Source: Chromobacterium vaccinii
Lineage (GTDB): Bacteria; Pseudomonadota; Gammaproteobacteria; Burkholderiales; Chromobacteriaceae
DNA length: 64,000 bases
Assembly: GCF_000971335.1 (NCBI RefSeq)
Contig: NZ_JZJL01000022.1
Span: forward strand, 1 to 64,000
Direction of reading: 5' to 3'
The position numbers and the translations under genes were made by a program. A model generated the notes under the pieces. That model did not search any database. It saw nothing but the letters and a program-made list of their open reading frames with translations, and was not told where the DNA came from. Shown piece by piece: positions 58,571 to 64,000 of the stretch. Position 1 is the first letter of the stretch. Each line of letters starts with the position of its first letter.

Positions 58571-59949
58571 GCCACGCCATCGCCATAGGCCCGCGCCGCT
58601 ATCGTTTCGCCGACCTGAAGACGCTGATGGCGCGCGCCAGCCCGCTGCGCTCCGGCGACCAGCTGGCCGGCGTCGCCGCCGCCAGCGCCGAGGAGCGGGT
58701 GGCGGCGCAAATGTGCCTGGCCGACCTGCCGCTGACCGTCTTTCTCAACCAGGCGCTGATCCCGTACGAGGAAGACGAAGTCACCCGGCTGATCCTGGAC
58801 AGCCACGACGACGCCGCCTTCGCCGCCGTCGCCCACCTGACCGTGGGCGGCCTGCGCGACTGGCTGCTGTCCGACGCCGCCACCGCGGAAACGCTGGCGG
58901 CGCTGGCTCCCGGCCTCACGCCGGAAATGGCGGCGGCCGTGTCCAAGCTGATGCGCAACCAGGATCTGGTGCTGGCGGCGAGGAAATGCCGCGTCGTGAC
59001 CGCCTTCCGCAATACCCAAGGCCTGCCGGGACGGATGGGCGTGCGGCTGCAGCCCAACCATCCGGCAGACGACGCGCGCGCCATCGCCGCCGCCACCCTG
59101 GACGGCCTGCTCTACGGCGCCGGCGACGCGGTGATCGGCATCAATCCGGCCGGCGACAGCCCGGACGATATCCGGAGCTTGCTGACGCTGCTGGACGAGG
59201 TGCGCCAGCGCTACGCCATCCCCACCCAAAACTGCGTGCTGACCCACGTCACCAGCACGCTGGACCTGATCCGCCAGGGCGCGCCGGTGGACCTGGTATT
59301 CCAGTCGATAGCCGGCACCGAGAAAGCCAACGCCGGCTTCGGCGTCAGCCTCGCCGTGCTGGACGAGGCGCATCAGGCGGCGCGGGAGCTGAAGCGCGGC
59401 ACGGTGGGCGGCAACCTGATGTATTTCGAGACCGGCCAGGGCAGCGCGCTGTCGGCCAACGCCCACTGGGGCGTGGACCAGCAGACCTGCGAGGCGCGCG
59501 CCTACGCGGTGGCGCGCCGCTACTCGCCGCTGCTGGTCAACACCGTGGTCGGCTTCATCGGCCCGGAGTATCTGTACAACGGCAAGCAAATCATCCGCGC
59601 CGGGCTGGAAGACCATTTCTGCGGCAAGCTCATGGGCCTGCCGATGGGCTGCGACATCTGCTATACCAACCACGCCGAGGCCGACCAGGACGACATGGAC
59701 GCGCTGTTGACGCTGCTGGGCGCGGCCGGCGTGCACTTCATCATCGGCGTGCCCGGCGCCGACGACATCATGCTGGGCTACCAGAGCACCTCCTTCCACG
59801 ACGCGCTCTACCTGCGCAATACGCTGGGGCTGAAGCGCGCGCCGGAGTTCGAGGACTGGCTGGAAACGATGGAAATCACCCGCGGCGGCAGGCTGCTGCC
59901 GCAGGACAGGCGGCAACGGCTGCTGGCGATGATGGAGGGCGTGGCGTGA
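58567..59949 (+). CDS. eutB: Ethanolamine ammonia-lyase, large subunit
   Basis: 460-residue TIM-barrel subunit of the adenosylcobalamin-dependent lyase that converts ethanolamine to acetaldehyde and ammonia. Motifs: LFNQ-like FLNQALIPYEEDEVTRLI, VFQSIAGTEKANAGFGV, GTVGGNLMYFETGQGSALSANAH and LGLPMGCDICYTNHAEADQDDMD. It overlaps eat and eutC by ATGA and GTGA junctions. Confidence 0.95.
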   Translation: MSHAIAIGPRRYRFADLKTLMARASPLRSGDQLAGVAAASAEERVAAQMCLADLPLTVFLNQALIPYEEDEVTRLILDSHDDAAFAAVAHLTVGGLRDWLLSDAATAETLAALAPGLTPEMAAAVSKLMRNQDLVLAARKCRVVTAFRNTQGLPGRMGVRLQPNHPADDARAIAAATLDGLLYGAGDAVIGINPAGDSPDDIRSLLTLLDEVRQRYAIPTQNCVLTHVTSTLDLIRQGAPVDLVFQSIAGTEKANAGFGVSLAVLDEAHQAARELKRGTVGGNLMYFETGQGSALSANAHWGVDQQTCEARAYAVARRYSPLLVNTVVGFIGPEYLYNGKQIIRAGLEDHFCGKLMGLPMGCDICYTNHAEADQDDMDALLTLLGAAGVHFIIGVPGADDIMLGYQSTSFHDALYLRNTLGLKRAPEFEDWLETMEITRGGRLLPQDRRQRLLAMMEGVA

Positions 59950-60746
59950 AAGAAAAACAAAATCCCGTCACCGAAGACGGCTGGGGCGAGCTGTCCCGCC
60001 TCACCGCCGCCCGCATCGCGCTTGGCCGCGCCGGCAGCAGCCTGCCCTGCCGCGAAACGCTGCGCTTCGCGCTGGCCCACGCCCAGGCGCGCGACGCGGT
60101 GCATACGCCGCTGGATTCCGCCGCGCTGGCCGGCGAACTGGCGGCAGACGGCCACCGCGTCATCGACGTCCGCAGCGCCGCCGGGAGCCGCGCCGAATAC
60201 CTGCAGCGGCCGGACCTGGGCCGCAGGCTGGACGACGCCAGCCGCGCGCGGCTGCTGGCGGAAGCGGACAAGGGCTGCGACCTGCTGATCCTCATCGCCG
60301 ACGGCCTGTCCTCGCGCGCGCCCGCCCTGCACGCGGTGCCGCTGCTGCGCGAGCTGCTGCCGCGGGTGCGGGAGATGGGCTTGAGCGTCGGCCCGCTGCT
60401 GATCGCGCGCGAGGCGCGGGTGGCGCTGGGCGACGAAGCCGGGGAAATCATGGGCGCAAGAATGACGGCGATGCTGATAGGAGAACGACCCGGCTTGAGC
60501 TCGCCGGACAGCCTGGGCCTGTACCTGACCGCCGCGCCGCGCGCCGGCCGCAGCGACGCCGAGCGCAACTGCATTTCCAATGTGCGGCCGGACGGCCTGC
60601 CCTATCCGCTGGCGGCCTTCAAGCTGGCCTGGCTGATAGACGCCGCGCTGCGCCAGCCCACCGGGGTGGGACTGAAAGACGGCAGCGCGGCAGATCTGCG
60701 CTGGGCGGCGCTGTTGGCGAGGCAGGCTGGCTTGATCAAGAGCTAA
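59946..60746 (+). CDS. eutC: Ethanolamine ammonia-lyase, small subunit
   Basis: 266-residue B12-binding subunit. TAARIALGRAGSSLPCRETLRFALAHAQARDAVH, LLILIADGLSSRAPALHAVPLL and ERNCISNVRPDGL are conserved. The GTG start overlaps the eutB stop. No reactivase (EutA) or microcompartment genes are present, so this is the simple pathway; the aldehyde dehydrogenase must be elsewhere. Confidence 0.95.
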   Translation: MKEKQNPVTEDGWGELSRLTAARIALGRAGSSLPCRETLRFALAHAQARDAVHTPLDSAALAGELAADGHRVIDVRSAAGSRAEYLQRPDLGRRLDDASRARLLAEADKGCDLLILIADGLSSRAPALHAVPLLRELLPRVREMGLSVGPLLIAREARVALGDEAGEIMGARMTAMLIGERPGLSSPDSLGLYLTAAPRAGRSDAERNCISNVRPDGLPYPLAAFKLAWLIDAALRQPTGVGLKDGSAADLRWAALLARQAGLIKS

Positions 60747-60848
60747 AAGCCTGCTCAATATCTTATGCTTGACGCTTCGATTGAGCGGAACGAAGAACAC
60801 CACATATCCGACGCGCCCCGACTCCCTTCAAACCTGCTGCCGGGTGAC

Positions 60849-60926
60849 AGATCCGAGGTCTTAAGCGGCTGTTTGTCTGAGCGATTTGACGGTAGCAAAT
60901 CGCGAGTTCAGCCGCGCCTCGGATCT
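60849..60926. repeat. Nested inverted repeat (three stems)
   Basis: AGATCCGAGG / CCTCGGATCT (10 bases), GCGGCT / AGCCGC (6) and GCGATTTG / CAAATCGC (8) are nested within 78 bases. This suggests a folded RNA or a dispersed repeat. Confidence 0.6.
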
Positions 60927-60980
60927 GGCGGGAACCGGCAGGAAGCCGCAGGCCAGGTTTGCAGGGCGGCCTTGAGGGTG

Positions 60981-61010
60981 AAGGGAGATTTGGCCGAACA
61001 AATCTCCCTT
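60981..61010. repeat. 12-base stem hairpin
   Basis: AAGGGAGATTTG / CAAATCTCCCTT with a GCCGAA loop. It could terminate eutC transcription. Confidence 0.5.
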
Positions 61011-61101
61011 CCCGTTCGCCGGGCGGAACCGGCATCGAAATCATCATCCGCGCAGCGGATTCATAAAATAAGGGCCGGCACTCACGCTAAACCATCCCCC
61101 C

Positions 61102-61731
61102 TCACCACGGCAAACTGCCGCCCTGGCGGCGATACCAGCCGGTGACGGACAAACGCTGCCGCTTGGCCGGCAGCACCTCGTGCCAGAAGCGATCGGCCAG
61201 GAACAGCACCAGCGTGCCGGCTTCCGGCTCCACATCGATGAATTCTTGGCAGGCATCGTCCAGATACAGGCGGATCTGCCCGCCACCGTCGGCCGGCCAG
61301 TTTTCATTCAGGTAGAACACCGTGGTCAACACGCGGGCGTCGTCGTCGCGGAAACGGTCCAGGTGCTTTTTGTAGAACGCGCCCTCCGGGTAGACGGCGA
61401 AATGCGACTCCAGCTCGGCCAGGCCCAGGTACAGGCCGCGATTCACCGCCTGCATGATCTCGTCCATCGCGGCATTGTAGGCGCGCACCGCCGGCAACTC
61501 GCCCACCTGATCCAGCCACAGCACTGAGTCGGAGCGGATCTCGGCGCGGCGCGCCTGGCCATCGGCGCGGCCGGTGGCGGCCTCGTGGAAGCGGCCGTCG
61601 TCCCACACGTGCAGGCAGGCCTCGCGCAGATTGGCAATCAATTCCGCCGGCAAGGCGCGGGGGATGACGATCCAGCCCCGGTCGGCCAGGGTGTCGAGTA
61701 CGGCGTCGAGTTCGAATTGCAGCGCGGTCAT
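61102..61731 (-). CDS. 2OG-Fe(II) oxygenase, SM-20-like
   Basis: 209-residue prolyl-4-hydroxylase-type fold. Fe ligands: YKKHLDRFRDDDARVLTTVFYLNENW (HxD) and ADRFWHEVLPAKRQRLSVTGWYRR (distal His, with the 2-oxoglutarate-binding Arg following). The N-terminus resembles SM-20/EGL-9-type proteins. Possible substrates include ribosomal proteins or EF-Tu prolines, as in related bacterial enzymes, but this is not shown by sequence alone. No operon partner. Confidence 0.85.
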   Translation of the reverse strand: MTALQFELDAVLDTLADRGWIVIPRALPAELIANLREACLHVWDDGRFHEAATGRADGQARRAEIRSDSVLWLDQVGELPAVRAYNAAMDEIMQAVNRGLYLGLAELESHFAVYPEGAFYKKHLDRFRDDDARVLTTVFYLNENWPADGGGQIRLYLDDACQEFIDVEPEAGTLVLFLADRFWHEVLPAKRQRLSVTGWYRRQGGSLPW

Positions 61732-61888
61732 GTCGGTGTTGTCCAGAAAACGGGCTGACGCTTTCTACCACATGCCGCATCCGCTGGCGAATGTCGAATA
61801 TCAATCCTTGCAAGCTTATCCGGCCAGCCGCGACGGCGCCGCCTCCGCAACCCGCTCACACAGACGGCCAGCCGCGGGCAGCGCCATC

Positions 61889-61925
61889 AAAAAAGGGAGC
61901 GGAAAATGATTCCGCTCCCTTTTCA
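61889..61925 (-). terminator. Terminator of the triple-RidA gene
   Basis: A perfect 14-base stem (AAAAGGGAGCGGAA / TTCCGCTCCCTTTT) with an AATGA loop and T-runs on both sides. Confidence 0.85.
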
Positions 61926-61938
61926 AAAAAACGACTGC

Positions 61939-63207
61939 TTATGCTTTCGGAGGCGTGCCCTCGGCATTGGCCACCACGGCATCGATTTGTATCATCGCGC
62001 CGCGAGGCAAGGCGCCAACGCCCACCACCCGCCGCGCGGGAACGCCGCCGGGGAAGAAGGTGGCGTAAACCTCGTCCACCGCATCCATATCCGCGATGTT
62101 TTTAAGGAAAACATTGACCTTGACCACATCGCCCATCGCGTGGCCTATGCTTTCCACGATAGCCTTGATGTTGTTCAAGCACTGCGCGGCCTGCTCTTTC
62201 ACGCCGCCGGCCACCATTTCATTGGTCTCCGGATGCAAAGGCAATTGAGCGGAAAGGTGGTTGTAATGGGAGAACGCCACCGTTTGCGTAGAAAGCGGGC
62301 ACCGGGGAGCGTTTTCAGTATTATGCGCCTTGATCACAATGCCGTGCCTGTCTTCAACGGCTTGCGGCGGCGTGCCATCCCCATGCGACACCACCGCTTC
62401 AATTTGCACCAGGGCATCCATAGGCAGCGTGGCTTCCACTACCGTGCGCGCCGGAACATAGGCCACCGCCCGGGCGATGGCCGAGTCGGGGAAGAACGCG
62501 CGATAAGCTTCGTTTACCGATTCGATATCCGACAGGTTTTTAAGGAAAATATTGACTTTGACAATATCGTCAAACGGCACTGCGATATTTTCCAGAATCG
62601 CCCGGATATTCTTCAAGCACTGAACCGCCTGCTCTCTTGCGCCTCCCACGACCAGTTTCCCGGATTCAGGATCAATCGGCAATTGAGCCGAGATATTGTT
62701 GTAATGGGAAAAAGCCACCGATTGGGTAGACAAATGGCTGGTCGGCGCATTGCGGCTATCGCTTGCGATCTTGACCAGATCGCCAGCCTGCGGCGCATTG
62801 GGAATGGTGCCCTCGCCATTGGAAAGCAGAGCCTCCACCTGCAACAAGGCGCCCATCGGCAAAGCCGCGACCGCGACAGTCGTCAAGGTAGGGACATAAT
62901 CCGGGAAGAAGGCGGAATACACCGCGTTGACCGCATGCATATCGGAGATATCTTGCAGGAAAATGGTGATCCTCACCACATCGCTCATCTCATGGCCGAT
63001 GCTTTTTATAATTTCCTGGATATTCTTGAAGCATCTTTCGGCCTGTTCTTTCACGCCGCCGGCCACCAAACGCCCCGTCGCGGGATCCACCGGCAACTGA
63101 GCCGACAGATTGTTGTAGTGCGAGAAGGCTACCGTTTGGGAATACCGCCCCATTCCATTTGGCGCCTTTTCCGAATTCCTTGCCAGTACCGCGTTGAAGC
63201 TACTCAT
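61939..63207 (-). CDS. Protein of three fused RidA/YjgF-like domains
   Basis: 422 residues made of three tandem RidA-family units of about 137-146 residues. The shared core TVAFSHYNNLSAQLPVDPAT (or close variants) starts near residues 25, 163 and 308. Each unit ends like LPMGALLQVEALLSNGEGT, LPMDALVQIEAVVSHGDGT or LPRGAMIQIDAVVANAEGT. RidA normally forms a trimer of about 130-residue chains, so the fusion could fold as a one-chain trimer (inference). The position of RidA's catalytic Arg (VEVARLP) reads VAALP, EATLP and VGALP, so imine deaminase activity of the classical type is doubtful. No signal peptide. A strong terminator follows. Confidence 0.85.
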   Translation of the reverse strand: MSSFNAVLARNSEKAPNGMGRYSQTVAFSHYNNLSAQLPVDPATGRLVAGGVKEQAERCFKNIQEIIKSIGHEMSDVVRITIFLQDISDMHAVNAVYSAFFPDYVPTLTTVAVAALPMGALLQVEALLSNGEGTIPNAPQAGDLVKIASDSRNAPTSHLSTQSVAFSHYNNISAQLPIDPESGKLVVGGAREQAVQCLKNIRAILENIAVPFDDIVKVNIFLKNLSDIESVNEAYRAFFPDSAIARAVAYVPARTVVEATLPMDALVQIEAVVSHGDGTPPQAVEDRHGIVIKAHNTENAPRCPLSTQTVAFSHYNHLSAQLPLHPETNEMVAGGVKEQAAQCLNNIKAIVESIGHAMGDVVKVNVFLKNIADMDAVDEVYATFFPGGVPARRVVGVGALPRGAMIQIDAVVANAEGTPPKA

Positions 63208-63299
63208 GATGGTATACCTGTTTCGTTCGAATTAATCCGCAGCATGGCCGAATATATGTCGCTTCGCCATCGACAACCGCCGCTCCATTGGCATTACCA

Positions 63300-63515
63300 T
63301 TATTCAATCCATTCGACAACAAGATAAAGCCTTGTCAAAGCCGAAAAACCAACCAAGGCCGAAATCGCGGAAAATGGAAGCAATGCAATCAAGATTCCGG
63401 ATTTTATCGGTTCATCGCCTAGGGCTGTCAATACGACTCGACAATAAAACAAAGCGCAAGGAATCAATTCGAATTGAGTAAAAGGCCGCCGCCACAGGAC
63501 ATAGCCATCCATCAT
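63300..63515 (-). CDS. Possible small membrane protein, weak
   Basis: 71 residues with two hydrophobic stretches (LIPCALFYCRVVLTAL and GILIALLPFSAISALVGFSAL). No clear ribosome site. It could be noise. Kept because the hydrophobic pattern is consistent with two helices. Confidence 0.25.
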   Translation of the reverse strand: MMDGYVLWRRPFTQFELIPCALFYCRVVLTALGDEPIKSGILIALLPFSAISALVGFSALTRLYLVVEWIE

Positions 63516-63782
63516 GTCGCATATTCAACTAAAACTGCTCTTTAATGCTAATATTTCACACTGCCATTTTCTTCACACCTGTTCTTTAAAACAGCAAGAT
63601 CAAACATATTCCTCAGAAGTGGGATTTGACAATGATCAACATCGATAATATGCGGCGCCAAATGATTTGTTGTTTATCACGTTTTAAATGAGAGGCCGAA
63701 CTATAAATTAGCGCGCAGCCCATAACTCACCAGTTGGACAAAGCGGCTCCCGAGCGCCGCGGTGGCGCGGATAAAGAGACGC

Positions 63783-63813
63783 GAGAGGCCGCATGGCATC
63801 CATGCGGCCTCTC
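63783..63813 (-). terminator. Strong hairpin downstream of the hydrolase gene
   Basis: A perfect 14-base stem (GAGAGGCCGCATGG / CCATGCGGCCTCTC) with a CAT loop; the minus-strand 3' side runs GCGTCTCTTT. It is 60 bases after the stop of the partial gene. Confidence 0.6.
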
Positions 63814-63874
63814 TTACGCAAAAAAATGCAGAATGGGCGTGAAATCCAAGTCCCAGCCACCCATCCAAGCCGGC

Positions 63875-64000
63875 TCAATAATTCTCCGCCACCGCGTCGT
63901 AGCGTCCCGCCAGCCAGTCCAGCGCCAACGGGAAGTGGTCGCGCGGCGCATCAGGGTGGGTCAGCAGCGACACGTGGTTGTAGTCGTGCAGATGGCCGGC
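63875..64000 (-). CDS. Alpha/beta hydrolase-like protein, C-terminal end only
   Basis: The last 41 residues, HLHDYNHVSLLTHPDAPRDH then FPLALDWLAGRYDAVAENY. The YNHVSLL segment could carry the catalytic His of an alpha/beta hydrolase or esterase. The gene continues beyond base 64000. The family call is tentative. Confidence 0.4.
   Translation of the reverse strand, partial: AGHLHDYNHVSLLTHPDAPRDHFPLALDWLAGRYDAVAENY

Larger units (their letters stand above)
60747..61101. other. Structured intergenic repeat-like region
   Basis: 355 bases without a clear gene. Three nested stems (60849-60926) and a separate 12-base stem hairpin (60981-61010) are listed as findings. A minus-strand frame without normal composition (ending in LRPRICHPAAGLKGVGARRI) is probably not translated. 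Confidence 0.5.
63208..63874. other. Intergenic region upstream of the triple-RidA gene
   Basis: Mostly gene-free and AT-rich around 63530-63700. It may hold the promoter of the triple-RidA gene. One weak frame (63300-63515) is listed separately. Confidence 0.4.

Noticed and set aside
60763-61047. 94-codon minus-strand frame in the structured region after eutC
   Set aside because: Basic, unusual composition created by inverted repeats; more likely a repeat element than a protein.

Overview
The window is GC-rich betaproteobacterial chromosome, most like Chromobacterium (Neisseriales). This placement rests on codon usage and on the gene order gloB / yafS-like methyltransferase / rnhA / dnaQ / ispD / ispF. 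It also rests on the metG-apbC neighbourhood and a microcompartment-free eat-eutBC operon. No 16S or other decisive marker is present, so the genus is an inference. Most of the window is core genome. One 6.8 kb segment (about 37.77-44.60 kb) is a decayed mobile island.

Layout. 0-5 kb: 5' end of ilvD, lgt, an amino-acid ABC importer without an ATPase gene, and chrA. 5-9.5 kb: two secreted peptidases (S9 and M14) and a DUF190 protein. 9.5-17.2 kb: copper efflux (copZ-like chaperone, copA with an operator-like palindrome), pncA, corA, ppx, phoU with a Pho box, rpiA. 17.3-25 kb: ispF, ispD, dnaQ, rnhA, methyltransferase, divergent gloB and mltD, then FUSC protein and dtd. 25-29 kb: yaaA, a GNAT acetyltransferase, a cold-shock protein, a chemotaxis-receptor pseudogene, initiator tRNA-Met, a VC0807-type membrane protein and a small unknown protein. 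29.4-37.6 kb: metG, an MdfA-like exporter, apbC, murI, a barnase/barstar pair and a DAACS symporter.

Island. tRNA-Ser(CGA) at 37681-37770 has the last 15 bases of its 3' end (including one base past CCA) repeated in direct orientation at 44590-44604. Between the copies lie an IS3/IS407-type element, an IS5/IS903-type element, a MITE-like element, a fatty-acid desaturase, a slipin, two small overlapping unknown genes, and fragments of a Crp/Fnr regulator, an aconitase and a cytochrome c. No integrase gene remains. I read this as an eroded tRNA-targeted island.

Beyond the island: an osmoprotectant (YehZYXW/OpuC-type) ABC operon; a large hybrid sensor kinase coupled to an HD-GYP response regulator; a degenerate-EAL/HDOD protein; aroC; eat-eutB-eutC behind a near-consensus sigma-54 promoter; a structured, repeat-like intergenic region; a 2OG-Fe(II) oxygenase; and a protein of three fused RidA-like domains that all appear to lack the catalytic arginine. 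The window ends in the C-terminus of an alpha/beta-hydrolase-like gene.

The most notable items are the tandem triple-RidA protein, the att-like repeat bounding the decayed island, and the regulatory sites read directly from sequence (sigma-54, Pho box, copper operator-like palindrome). All coordinates, motifs and repeats were read by eye. Family assignments come from motif recognition without database searches.
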